Assembly: GCF_003665155.1 (NCBI RefSeq) | Contig: NZ_RCFQ01000023.1 | Span: 1-47,765, forward strand | From: Mariprofundus sp. EBB-1 | GTDB lineage: Bacteria > Pseudomonadota > Zetaproteobacteria > Mariprofundales > Mariprofundaceae | Reading direction: 5' to 3' | DNA length: 47,765 nucleotides | Shown: positions 23,150 to 32,466 of the stretch, piece after piece | Layout of the letters: every line of letters begins with the position of its first letter | Position numbering within the stretch: the first letter of the stretch is position 1 | Notes under the pieces: generated by a model | Seen by the model: only the letters and a program-made list of their open reading frames with translations | Databases searched by the model: none | Told to the model about the DNA's origin: nothing | Made by a program: the position numbers and the translations under genes

Positions 23150-25773
23150 GGTTGCTCTCCGAGCATCTTTTTCACTTCTTCGCTCAAGGCTTGCGGAGTA
23201 AAGGGCTTCTGAACAAAGCCAGCCAGACCTTTACCAGAAAATTGTTGAATCGCTTCCGTTGAGTTGTATCCACTGCTTAAAATAACACGACATTCCGGAT
23301 TGATATTTTTCAATTCAGTGAACAACTCCTTGCCACTCATGCGTGGCATGGTTAAGTCGGTAAGTACAAACAAGATAGAGTGCTGATGTTTTTTATACAT
23401 CGACAGCCCCTCTTCACCATTGCATGCCGTGATCGTGTCAAACCCCATCTCCTCCAGCATCATGCAGGCGACTTCACGCACAGTCTCTTCGTCATCCACA
23501 ACCAGTACAGTACCGCCAGAAAATTGCTCCACACCCGTTTCCTGCTCGGTAGGCATATTCAAGCCATACTCCGATTCATCAACCGGCAGTAAAAACTTGA
23601 ATGTCGTTCCACGTCCGGGTTCCAAATAAACTTTTAGCGCACCCTGATGACCCCGCACAATGCCCAGTACCGCACTCATACCGAGCCCTCGCCCTGTAAC
23701 TTTGGTGGTAAAAAACGGATCAAATATTTTCTGAACGGTCTCTTTATCCATACCACAACCAGTATCACAGACTTCTACATAGATAAACCGGCCGGCTTGA
23801 ATATGATCGGCATAACATGTGGCCAGGTATGGTGCTTCTGCATTCATCACCCCGGTAGTTAATGAAATCACGCCACTCTTGCCATCAATCGCTTCATTGG
23901 CATTGGTCACCAGATTCATGATGACCTGCTGCATCTGTGCTTCATCCACCATAATCAATGGTAATTGACTGGTAAGGTGATATTTGATGATCACGGCCTT
24001 ATCGATAGATACTTCCAGCAGATGGGTCATCTCTTCTACAATGCTCGATAAATTGATCGGTTTCAAAATAAACTGACCCTTGCCAGAATAGGCCAGCATC
24101 TGTTTGCACAACACTCCTGCTTTTTCCGCTGAAAGAATGATTTTTGCAGCACGCTCTTTCGCCTTGAGCGGATCTTTCAGAATATTTGATTCCACCAACG
24201 ATGCATTGCCAAGGATTGCAGTGAGTAAATTATTGAAATCATGAGCAATGCCGCCGGCCAGTACCCCCAGACTTTCAAGGCGCTGTGAATGCTGCAACTG
24301 CTTTTCCATCTGCTCCCGCTCAATTTCATTTTTACGCTGTTCGGTGATATCCAGAAAAGTCACAACACTGCCAATCGCATCATCACCCTCAAACAGTGGT
24401 TGCGACCAACATTCAACCATGATTAGCGTACCATCTTTGCGCCAGAACGACTCATCAGTTCTGTGCACGCGCGTACGCTCACGGTGTGCTCTGTAGATAC
24501 TGCACGCTTCAACAGGATAATCATCACCATCAGGATAGGCATAATGGATCAGTTGATGGATATGTTTCCCCACCACCTCAGACTCCTCATAGCCCAGCAT
24601 GTTAAGAAAGGATCTGTTCACAAACGTGCAATAGCCATCCATATCGATGCCATAAATGGCTTCCGCGGTGGATTCCAGCAACAGGTTTTTATGGCGATTA
24701 GCCTCCCGCTCAGAGCGAATACGTAAACGGCTATATGCCATCATCGCTGCAAGTGTGCCTGCCAACACAAAAAACAGTAGAATAAGCAAAACATTACGCA
24801 CATAGACATAGAGTTGCATGGCTTCGCCCTGATCAATTTCACTAATGATGGCTGCATTCAAATACTTGTCCCACTGCCAGACACCCAGCACCAGAGCCCC
24901 CCTGTAGTCTCTGTAACCATCTGTATTCCAGCCTGGTTGATGGGTGGATGTCACCTGCTCGACAGCGTATGTAAACGGCTGTTGCCCGGTCCTGCTGATT
25001 GCGATTGGTTGATTCAACAGATTAATACCCGGATCAAGCACTTGAATATTCAGAGTAGTCGCATCACCAGTCTTCAATAAACCTGCCGAGATCAGACCTG
25101 CCTTCAAGCGGGATTCGGATAACATCCAGCCCTGATCGTTCACAAGGTAAGTTTCACCACTCGCATAACTAATACCGGCACTTAAAGTCGTTACAGAAAA
25201 ACGATGGGCATTGCCCAATTCGAGGGCAAAATACCCCATGCTTTTTCCATGCTCATCTGTAATCGCTTTCAGTATCCACATGGATATTTGACCAACATAT
25301 ACAAAGGGGTGCGTAAGCGCCGACTGCTCACCCTGTTCAAGGCGTTCAATCGCCTCCTGCGCCAATTCAGGTACCTGCATACCCATATCGCGCTGTTTCA
25401 TGGACACAAGAATTTTTCTGTTTTTCCCGATCAGGAAAAAGCCTTTATAGTGTTGGGAGAATACATTTTTGGCCAATACTTTACGCAGATCAAAACGTTG
25501 TTTAGCTGTCATTTCTGCTGGATTCAATGCATCCATCAGCAGTGTGCGTGTTTCTCTACCTTCAATAATTTGCGTAATCGTAACAACGTTGCTGTCAATC
25601 TGGCGATGCAAAGCATCACGCACTTTTTTATTGATCGCGGTAAGGTTATCCAATGCATGCGTATTGATATGGGTTTTCAACTGGGCCATGCCCAAGGTCA
25701 CAATGAAGAACAACGCAATGACAACACCAATGGCGAAAGAAAATTTAAAAAACCGGTTTTTTATCATTAGCAC
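23146..25773 (-). CDS. Membrane hybrid sensor histidine kinase (Cache-like, PAS, HisKA, HATPase, REC)
   Basis: 875 residues. TM1 at about 11-30, a large periplasmic Cache-like sensor of some 290 residues, TM2 near 325-345, a PAS domain (LLLESTAEAIYGIDMDGYC onward, with PAC), HisKA with the phospho-acceptor in AGGIAHDFNNLL, HATPase (NLVTNANEAI, DTGCGMDKE, GRGLGMSAV) and a C-terminal receiver (VLVVDDEETVRE, phospho-site Asp in LTDLTMPRMSG). No output domain is fused and no separate regulator lies nearby, so the receiver may relay onward. A GTG at 25773 lies 10 bases from GGAGG; the ATG at 25767 is an alternative. The PstS-like gene follows with a 4-bp overlap. Confidence 0.92.
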   Translation of the reverse strand: MLMIKNRFFKFSFAIGVVIALFFIVTLGMAQLKTHINTHALDNLTAINKKVRDALHRQIDSNVVTITQIIEGRETRTLLMDALNPAEMTAKQRFDLRKVLAKNVFSQHYKGFFLIGKNRKILVSMKQRDMGMQVPELAQEAIERLEQGEQSALTHPFVYVGQISMWILKAITDEHGKSMGYFALELGNAHRFSVTTLSAGISYASGETYLVNDQGWMLSESRLKAGLISAGLLKTGDATTLNIQVLDPGINLLNQPIAISRTGQQPFTYAVEQVTSTHQPGWNTDGYRDYRGALVLGVWQWDKYLNAAIISEIDQGEAMQLYVYVRNVLLILLFFVLAGTLAAMMAYSRLRIRSEREANRHKNLLLESTAEAIYGIDMDGYCTFVNRSFLNMLGYEESEVVGKHIHQLIHYAYPDGDDYPVEACSIYRAHRERTRVHRTDESFWRKDGTLIMVECWSQPLFEGDDAIGSVVTFLDITEQRKNEIEREQMEKQLQHSQRLESLGVLAGGIAHDFNNLLTAILGNASLVESNILKDPLKAKERAAKIILSAEKAGVLCKQMLAYSGKGQFILKPINLSSIVEEMTHLLEVSIDKAVIIKYHLTSQLPLIMVDEAQMQQVIMNLVTNANEAIDGKSGVISLTTGVMNAEAPYLATCYADHIQAGRFIYVEVCDTGCGMDKETVQKIFDPFFTTKVTGRGLGMSAVLGIVRGHQGALKVYLEPGRGTTFKFLLPVDESEYGLNMPTEQETGVEQFSGGTVLVVDDEETVREVACMMLEEMGFDTITACNGEEGLSMYKKHQHSILFVLTDLTMPRMSGKELFTELKNINPECRVILSSGYNSTEAIQQFSGKGLAGFVQKPFTPQALSEEVKKMLGEQP

Positions 25774-25937
25774 GTCAACATTTCCTCCCCAGAAAACATT
25801 GCAACTATGGCTTATATCGTATTAAAAATAAACGCGTAATTTCTTCCTGAATAATCATAAATATGCATGTAAGGATAGCAAAGACCTTAGGGAAGCACAG
25901 AAGCCCCATGCAATAAAAGACCTTTTTTAGATGCGCT

Positions 25938-26390
25938 CTATTCAATAAGCTGTGTGATGCGCACCATACGATTCCGGTTTACGCCAAAATCAGAATGGCC
26001 CACTCGTGATGCAGAACGCACATGAATCAAACCTTTCACGTGATCAAATCGCAGCTCCACATCATCGACATACCGAAAGAATGGTGATGTAAACGTGGCA
26101 TGCAGATAGTTGCCATCATCCTGCTCAACAACGCCGCCCTGCTTAGTAATTATAGCTGTTAGTATAGCCCACGTTTCATCATTAGCCTTGATTGGAGCAA
26201 TGGCATGTTGTGCGTCATATTGGCTATGATCTTCACTACAGACACAATTGGGCGAATCAGGACAGGTGCGTAACAGGCCTTGCTGCAAGCCCAGGTTATC
26301 GGGTCGTTTATGCGATTGCATCGCCATGGCGATGTAAGCAATCACTCCCAATGAAAGTAGCAGTGCAATAATGATCAATATCCATTTCAT
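25938..26390 (-). CDS. DUF1499 family membrane-anchored protein
   Basis: 150 residues with one N-terminal membrane segment (about 3-22), then a DUF1499 domain recognisable from TCPDSPNCVCSEDH and the closing ASRVGHSDFGVNRNR segment. The soluble part should face the periplasm. The function of the family is unknown. It stands alone between the S4-protein gene and the hybrid kinase gene. Confidence 0.85.
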   Translation of the reverse strand: MKWILIIIALLLSLGVIAYIAMAMQSHKRPDNLGLQQGLLRTCPDSPNCVCSEDHSQYDAQHAIAPIKANDETWAILTAIITKQGGVVEQDDGNYLHATFTSPFFRYVDDVELRFDHVKGLIHVRSASRVGHSDFGVNRNRMVRITQLIE

Positions 26391-26450
26391 AGCTTTACAA
26401 ACACCCTTTTCGATTCAACATCATTGCGACAGCCTCTTCTCATGACCACA

Positions 26451-26663
26451 TCACTTGAGCTGAACGACTATTTTTTCATTGCCAAAGGCCACGACATCTC
26501 CTGAGACGATCTTTTTTCTCTTCTGTGTCTCAGGCTTTCCATTGAGCCAAACAAGACCATCAGCAATCACATGCTTAGCTTCACCACCACTGGATACCAG
26601 ACTTTCAAACTTCAGCAGTTTATAGAGTTCAATCGGCTCTTCTGAAATCATCACTGTTCGCAT
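26451..26663 (-). CDS. Small S4-domain RNA-binding protein, YbcJ-like
   Basis: 70 residues forming a single S4 domain: PIELYKLLKFESLVSSGGEAKHVI, then the loop DGLVWLNGKPETQKRKKIVSGDVV. E. coli YbcJ has the same size and layout and binds RNA. The ATG at 26663 follows AGG; the TTG at 26684 is in frame but less likely. Confidence 0.85.
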   Translation of the reverse strand: MRTVMISEEPIELYKLLKFESLVSSGGEAKHVIADGLVWLNGKPETQKRKKIVSGDVVAFGNEKIVVQLK

Positions 26664-27022
26664 CTTACCTACACCCCGATTCAATATTCATAACCATCAG
26701 AAACGCCATACATGCAAAATAAGCATTCCATATCTCTTTTCCTTAGATGCTTTTACACCTTTAACATGATCTACGGACAAACGCTGACACAGCACCGCAA
26801 AAGACGACTATTTCAGCACAGGCTCAAAATAGAGTATCATGGCACTGACTAACATGAATCGTTTTAGCATGTCGCCATCCTGAAAGAAGTCACCGGATTA
26901 CAACATGATTCATCACAAAATCAACGCGCATGGCTGTGAAATAGCGTTCCGGATTACGTGTGCCAGATTGCATGTACTAGATTGAACTGTTCTTTTATTC
27001 AACTGCATGTAAACATTACAGA
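26664..27022. other. Intergenic region of about 360 bp
   Basis: I see no gene here on either strand. It should contain the promoter of the S4-protein gene and the end of the ICMT-like transcript. No clear hairpin-plus-T-run or strong -35/-10 pair was found. Confidence 0.4.
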
Positions 27023-27484
27023 TCAGATCCAGCGGCGAACTTGATTTTTATAAGTAAGATATTGCTCACCGAACTGTTGCTCCAGATGTTCTTCCTCAGC
27101 TTCTATTTGAAACTTATTCATATAGACAACAAACCCGAGCAACACGAATATTCCTAATGCAGCACCCAGATAAATACTTAATGATGTTAAAATAAGCACC
27201 AGACCAAGATACATCGGATTGCGTGTGAATTGATAAATACCGTGAGAAACAATCGCACTGGTTTTATGCGGATAACGTGGATCAATGGTGGTTTTTGCAA
27301 ACCTGAAACTCAGCAGAGCCCATACATCGATCGTACCAGCCACAGCCAACAGCATCAGGGCAATGATTTGTCTTAAATCGGCATGTACTACTTCTACAGA
27401 AAACGTATGACTCAAACCCCATATCATCAGTCCGAAAACAATAGCAACAGCAGGCGGTGGGATTTTCAATCTTAGTGTTTTCAC
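27023..27484 (-). CDS. Isoprenylcysteine carboxyl methyltransferase-like membrane protein
   Basis: 153 residues with about four membrane segments and the PEMT/ICMT-family core: GIYQFTRNPMYLGLVL, then after two membrane spans EAEEEHLEQQFGEQYLTYKNQVRRWI. Bacterial relatives are S-adenosylmethionine-dependent methyltransferases with mostly unknown small-molecule or lipid substrates. The GTG at 27484 lies 6 bases after GGAG. It follows the HlyD-type gene by 76 bp on the same strand and could be the last gene of the giant-protein operon or independent. Confidence 0.85.
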   Translation of the reverse strand: MKTLRLKIPPPAVAIVFGLMIWGLSHTFSVEVVHADLRQIIALMLLAVAGTIDVWALLSFRFAKTTIDPRYPHKTSAIVSHGIYQFTRNPMYLGLVLILTSLSIYLGAALGIFVLLGFVVYMNKFQIEAEEEHLEQQFGEQYLTYKNQVRRWI

Positions 27485-27560
27485 ATCAACTCCATTCAAT
27501 CATTTCATTATCAGAGGGCACCATGCAACGACTTTCCTTCTGCACATTTAACCTTTCCCT

Positions 27561-28295
27561 CTATTTATTACGTTCAGAAAAACTCACTTTGCATTTAAGA
27601 CCGGCTGGCAGGCGATATTTCTTGTTGGGCAAGGTCACTTGAACGGCAAATGTTTCACTGGCCGCATCAATCATAGGATCGACCAGATTAACCTTACCTG
27701 AAAAGTGTTCATCATAACCGGCAATATATATGCTGGCAGCATTGCCCTTATGCACCTTCCCGAACATTTCAACAGGTAAAATCACTTCCACTTTCAACGG
27801 GTTAAGTTTGGCGATTTTCATCACCACATGTTCCTGAACAAATTCACCCGCAGAGTAATTCTTGTCCACAACGATGCCGCTGATCGGGCTATGAATAATA
27901 CGCAGCTTTAATTGTTCCTCAGCCTGTTTATGCTCCATTTCCGATATCCGGGTTTCTGTTTCAATATCATCGTGATCCATCTGGGAAAGCAACTTTTTTT
28001 CAAACAGTTCACGATTACGTTCCAGCCGGCGTGCATTGTATTTATATTTCACCTTGGCCAGATTAACGCTGGCCCGTTCCACACCCGACTTCAGCCGGGC
28101 AATCACCTGACCTTTGCGTACACGATCACCTTTATCGAACAGCACCGCATCAAGCACACCGGGGATCGGGCTACTTACAGAGATAAGTTCATCCGGCTCG
28201 ATCAATCCATCAAACTGCTGTTTTGCTTCATCTGCAAAGCTTTGCCCGCATACAAGCATACATGCCAGCACTATCACCCAATTGATATATTTCAT
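27561..28295 (-). CDS. Periplasmic adaptor, HlyD/RND membrane-fusion type
   Basis: 244 residues with an N-terminal signal peptide (cleavage near SFA-DEA, about residue 22). It then follows the membrane-fusion-protein plan: barrel-sandwich half (SVSSPIPGVLDAVLFDKGDRVRKGQVIARL), a short coiled-coil hairpin (about 75-130), the second half (IHSPISGIVVDKNYSAGEFVQ) and a beta-barrel. It is shorter than transporter adaptors of RND pumps, and no pump gene accompanies it. Its start lies 11 bp after the SecA-like stop with AAAGGGGATAGGG upstream, so it belongs to the giant-protein operon. Confidence 0.9.
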   Translation of the reverse strand: MKYINWVIVLACMLVCGQSFADEAKQQFDGLIEPDELISVSSPIPGVLDAVLFDKGDRVRKGQVIARLKSGVERASVNLAKVKYKYNARRLERNRELFEKKLLSQMDHDDIETETRISEMEHKQAEEQLKLRIIHSPISGIVVDKNYSAGEFVQEHVVMKIAKLNPLKVEVILPVEMFGKVHKGNAASIYIAGYDEHFSGKVNLVDPMIDAASETFAVQVTLPNKKYRLPAGLKCKVSFSERNK

Positions 28296-28306
28296 CCCTA
28301 TCCCCT

Positions 28307-30319
28307 TTATTCCGAATAACCGGAAAATGACAGTGTGCGATCAAGATCCTGATCGGAACGCAACACCTGCTTTCTGACCTTATAGTGCATCCGCTCTATT
28401 TTCAATTGCGCCATCCGCTGCAACAACGGCCCGAAATAGTGCAGCAACAACGGCACATGCTTTAGCAACGACTTCAATGACTTTAATATCACACCGATTC
28501 GCCGCTCATCCAACAGTGGATCATCAATGGATAAAATATATCCATAGCTTCCCGGATCACCCTGTCTTGCGCAGCGACCGATAAGCTGGCGATCAATGCG
28601 CTTGGCTTCATGGCGTTCAACAATCAACACATATAAACCACCCATGTCGGTACACGCTTCATCCAGCTTTATATCCGTACCGCGTCCGGCCATATTGGTG
28701 GCAATTGTAATGCGGCCTCTTTGCCCCGCCTGCGCTACGATTGCAGCTTCATCGGCTTCATGTCGTGCATTGAGCAGCTGATGTGGAATGCCCGCATCAG
28801 TCAGCAGATTGCCAAGGTGTTCTGAGCTTGAGACAGAGTGCGTGCCAATCAATACAGGTCGCTGCAGCTGATACAGCTCTTCTACCCGCTCGACCACATG
28901 CAACCATTTCTTATCTCTGTCCGGCAATATCCGACAATAATCGTAATCACGGATACATGTTTTATGCGTGGGTATCTCCAGGGTGGGCAGGCGATATACC
29001 GCCCACAGCTCACTGGCAGCTTCATTGGCTGTTCCTGTCATACCGGATAGGTGATGGTAACGCCGAAAAAAACGCTGATAACTGATTCTGGAGAGCGTCT
29101 CCCGCTCCTCACTCAAGGCGCAGCCCTCCTTCGCTTCAACAAGCTGATGTAAGCCCTTGCTCCACTGGCGACCGGACATTGCACGGCCGGTATATTCATC
29201 AATAATTTCCACCTCGCCCTCCGTGACAAGGTAATCTTCATCCAGTTTAAATACGTGTAGCGCCGTTAATGCTTTTTGCACCAGATCTTCACACAATAAC
29301 AAACTGCTCCAAACCGATATCTGCTGCGTATAACGATCGGCTATAAAAGCCTCTCCTTCAGGGTATAACTCTACCTTACGCAGCGCATCATCCACCTGAA
29401 AATGTTCTCCCTCTTTCATTTCACGCGCAGCGGCCAAGGCATGTTGAATCACAGTCTCATCAAAATTACCCTGCTGTTCTCCGGAGATAATCAATGGCGT
29501 TCTGGCCTCATCAATTAATATACTGTCGGCTTCATCCACAATGGCAAAATGCAGACCACGCAATAATGATTGCCGTGCCGATGAGGTATCATCGTAGAGC
29601 TGATGCATCTGCATTCGCAATCCACCCGGATGGTTACCAAGCGTCAGACGATCTTTCAGATAATCGAATGTCAGCTCTTTATTGGTGCAATAGGTGATAT
29701 CGCAGTCATACGCCTGCCTGCGTGCATCGGCATCCATACCCTGAATAATCACTCCAACGCTAAGCCCTAACGCTTTATACAATGGGCGCAGCAGTTCTGC
29801 ATCGCGCTGGGTCAGATAATCATTCACTGTAATCACATGCACAGGAATGCCAGCCAGCGCAGCAGCCGCCGCCGGCAGCGCAATCGTTAAGGTCTTACCC
29901 TCACCTGTTGCCATCTCGGCCACCTGACCATGCAGAATACTCCAACCAGCCATCACCTGCGTATTAAAGTGACGCATGCCAAGCTGACGAAAAGAGACCT
30001 CGCGAATCAGGGAGAACTGCTTCACCAGTGCCTGCTGCCCAAAGCCGTGCATCTTCAATACCTGTCCATATGCGCGTGCCTGCAGCAGCAACTCATCATC
30101 ACTGCCGCTACCAAATAGATCAGGCAGTTGTTCAACACGCGTGGCAAAACGGTGCATGCGCGATTTCATCATCGGCCGCATCAAGCGGGATAACATCATT
30201 GTGCCTGAACTGATAAACTGGGTAACCCTGCTCACCTTTTTCTCTTTGGCTTCCGGATACAGACCCGGTACAGCCTTGGGAAAATGCATCACAAAATGAA
30301 CTGGTGAGAAACTAGACAT
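28307..30319 (-). CDS. Short SecA-like ATPase lacking the C-terminal translocase domains
   Basis: 670 residues against about 900 for housekeeping SecA. Both halves of the motor are present: Walker A MATGEGKT (137-143), VITVNDYLTQRDAELL, DEAD in FAIVDEADSILIDEARTPL (262-265), the preprotein cross-linking-domain region, GMTGTANEAASELW, and the second nucleotide domain with ATNMAGRGTDIKL and RQLIGRCARQGDPGS. The match to SecA continues to AQLKIERMHYKVRKQVL, the start of the helical scaffold, and then the protein ends. The rest of the scaffold, the two-helix finger, the helical wing and the zinc tail are missing. The start ATG at 30319 overlaps the M50 gene by 8 bp. Probably a dedicated motor for the giant protein (inference). 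Confidence 0.9.
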   Translation of the reverse strand: MSSFSPVHFVMHFPKAVPGLYPEAKEKKVSRVTQFISSGTMMLSRLMRPMMKSRMHRFATRVEQLPDLFGSGSDDELLLQARAYGQVLKMHGFGQQALVKQFSLIREVSFRQLGMRHFNTQVMAGWSILHGQVAEMATGEGKTLTIALPAAAAALAGIPVHVITVNDYLTQRDAELLRPLYKALGLSVGVIIQGMDADARRQAYDCDITYCTNKELTFDYLKDRLTLGNHPGGLRMQMHQLYDDTSSARQSLLRGLHFAIVDEADSILIDEARTPLIISGEQQGNFDETVIQHALAAAREMKEGEHFQVDDALRKVELYPEGEAFIADRYTQQISVWSSLLLCEDLVQKALTALHVFKLDEDYLVTEGEVEIIDEYTGRAMSGRQWSKGLHQLVEAKEGCALSEERETLSRISYQRFFRRYHHLSGMTGTANEAASELWAVYRLPTLEIPTHKTCIRDYDYCRILPDRDKKWLHVVERVEELYQLQRPVLIGTHSVSSSEHLGNLLTDAGIPHQLLNARHEADEAAIVAQAGQRGRITIATNMAGRGTDIKLDEACTDMGGLYVLIVERHEAKRIDRQLIGRCARQGDPGSYGYILSIDDPLLDERRIGVILKSLKSLLKHVPLLLHYFGPLLQRMAQLKIERMHYKVRKQVLRSDQDLDRTLSFSGYSE

Positions 30320-32465
30320 GCAATACACTCAGGAAGGTTTGTCTGAGCTGACGATACCATTGCCATGCCAGTGATTCATCCGCATGCACAAAGCGTACAT
30401 ACACCCGGCTACCCATCGCTTTCGCATTCAACTGACCGGGTAAACCGATATCAAACTGAAACATACTCTTGAAAGATTTCGCCTCATCTTTACTTTCCGG
30501 ATCCAACGCAATCGTTCCGCCGCCCTCAATGGCCAGCGCCATGCTTGGCAAAGCATGGATCGCAGCCGGCACTTCATGTAACAACGAGGCCTCAAACACT
30601 TCAAGGAAATTTTCAGACAAACGCATCTCTACATATTGTGTATCTGCTCTGACCTGCTGGATACTCTCCTGCATCACTACCGCACGCACATGCAGATGAC
30701 CCTGTTGCACCACATAGGCGAGCATTTCACCGCGACGCACAAACCGACCAGGTAGATTTTCAGGCTCCCTGATCATGAACATACCATCGCGACTGCTGCG
30801 TATCGTTAATGCATCAATCCGTTCTGTCAGATAGGTGTATTGCGCCTGCGCCTGTCGCATCTCATCCTGCAGCAGTTGTGCCTGCATACGGTCATCCTTG
30901 ATGGCAATGGTATAACGCACCCGCAACTCTGCCAGTCGAGCTAACACTACCGCGCGTCTCGCATTGAGTTCCGGCGCTTTACACACCACGAGTATATCCC
31001 CCGCCTTTACCTGACTATTTTCTCTGGCCACAATCCGGTCAACAAAACCATCACTGCCGGCCCGAACCCACATCTCCTCAGGCACCCAGACCACACCTTC
31101 AGCCAATGTCGATGAGGAGACAGGAACCATGGCAACCATCATCATGCAACTTGCCATGGCAGCGGCACTAATAAGCATACCGCGAGCAAAATGTTCATCG
31201 AGTTTCGGGTCTGTCCATGTCGATTTCAACACCTTAAATGCCGGCACCAGCAACATCATCACCACCGCCCATATCGCCAGCAGCACACCAACAATAAAAT
31301 ATTTACCTGCGACAAAAAGTACAATCACATAGAGAATAAACATGCGATATACAAAAGAGGCCAGGCTGTAGGTGACAAACCAGAACGGCTCCCCTGGTGC
31401 AGAAGCCGGTGATTGAATATCTTTGGCCTGAAATAGATGTTTCTTGATCAGAAAGCCGAGATACTGGTTGGCGCGTTGGCCAAGATTAGGGATTTCTAGC
31501 AGATCAGCCAACACATGATAACCATCAAAACGCAGTAGCGGATTCAAATTAAACAGCAACGTAGAAACACCGGCAATTAGCATCACGTTGTATGCAATCG
31601 CACGCGCTACGCCCTCTTCGGCATAGACCCAGAACCACATAGCGATAGCCGCAAGAAATAACTCTACAGCCACACCGGCAGCACCGACCATAATACGCTG
31701 ATAGCGATCTCTGAAGGCATGCGCTTCTGACACTTCAACATAGGGAATGGGTACCAGCACCATCAGCATGATACCACCCTCATGTACCTCACCGCCCCAA
31801 CGTTTCACCGCCAGTGCGTGGCCCATTTCATGCAGAAATTTCACCACAGGGTAAACCAGCCACAACAGCAACAGATTTCCCTGCGACAGCACCCTATCGG
31901 CCACATTATCCGACAGTGCATCCCAGTGTTGTAATGCCAGCATAAGGGCAGAGAAAACCAGCAGCATCCACAACAGGCGCGCTTTTTTAGTAAACAGCAC
32001 GTTCGCCAGCCCCTGCAACTGTTGCAGCAATGGTTCAGGATCAACCAGCGGAAAACGCAAACCCAGTGGATTGATAAAATAACTATGTATTTTTTTCTTT
32101 CTCAACTTCTCTTGCCTATCCGCCATCTCTTCGGAATCAGGCTTGGCTCCGCCAAGAATCACATCGGCGTTATGCAAACGGCTCAACAGTTGAATTAGGT
32201 CGTCCTGAGTAGGCATATTATCGTTATCGATCTGCCGGGATGCTAACAACCAGATATCATTGACCGTATGACTGCCATTCATCAGCTGGATGACAAAATA
32301 GGCGTCCGGTGAAAATCGGTGAAATTTGCCCGTTACATGATCCTGAAGCACATACCATAATTTGCCGCGAAAAATGCGCCGGTGAATATCTACATGTTTA
32401 CGCAGTATCGGTTTTAATTCCGCAACCCGATACCATGAGTCACTGAACAGCGATGCTCCAGCCAT
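30312..32465 (-). CDS. PqqD-like / M50 site-2 protease / HlyD fusion protein
   Basis: 717 residues in three parts. Residues about 15-105 look like a PqqD-type peptide-binding winged helix (HRRIFRGKLWYVLQDHVTGKFHRFSPDAY). Residues about 160-445 are polytopic and carry the zinc motif HEMGH (212-216) plus the second metal motif FNLNPLLRFDG (305-315, Asp at 314), so the M50 protease site appears intact. From about 455 there is a HlyD-like adaptor: VDRIVARENSQVKAGDILVV, a coiled-coil hairpin, TIRSSRDGMFM and a closing barrel. The family occurs with peptide-export and surface-protein operons. The start is 1 bp past the stop of the preceding GAF-HlyD gene. Confidence 0.9.
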   Translation of the reverse strand: MAGASLFSDSWYRVAELKPILRKHVDIHRRIFRGKLWYVLQDHVTGKFHRFSPDAYFVIQLMNGSHTVNDIWLLASRQIDNDNMPTQDDLIQLLSRLHNADVILGGAKPDSEEMADRQEKLRKKKIHSYFINPLGLRFPLVDPEPLLQQLQGLANVLFTKKARLLWMLLVFSALMLALQHWDALSDNVADRVLSQGNLLLLWLVYPVVKFLHEMGHALAVKRWGGEVHEGGIMLMVLVPIPYVEVSEAHAFRDRYQRIMVGAAGVAVELFLAAIAMWFWVYAEEGVARAIAYNVMLIAGVSTLLFNLNPLLRFDGYHVLADLLEIPNLGQRANQYLGFLIKKHLFQAKDIQSPASAPGEPFWFVTYSLASFVYRMFILYVIVLFVAGKYFIVGVLLAIWAVVMMLLVPAFKVLKSTWTDPKLDEHFARGMLISAAAMASCMMMVAMVPVSSSTLAEGVVWVPEEMWVRAGSDGFVDRIVARENSQVKAGDILVVCKAPELNARRAVVLARLAELRVRYTIAIKDDRMQAQLLQDEMRQAQAQYTYLTERIDALTIRSSRDGMFMIREPENLPGRFVRRGEMLAYVVQQGHLHVRAVVMQESIQQVRADTQYVEMRLSENFLEVFEASLLHEVPAAIHALPSMALAIEGGGTIALDPESKDEAKSFKSMFQFDIGLPGQLNAKAMGSRVYVRFVHADESLAWQWYRQLRQTFLSVLHV

Positions 32466-32466
32466 A

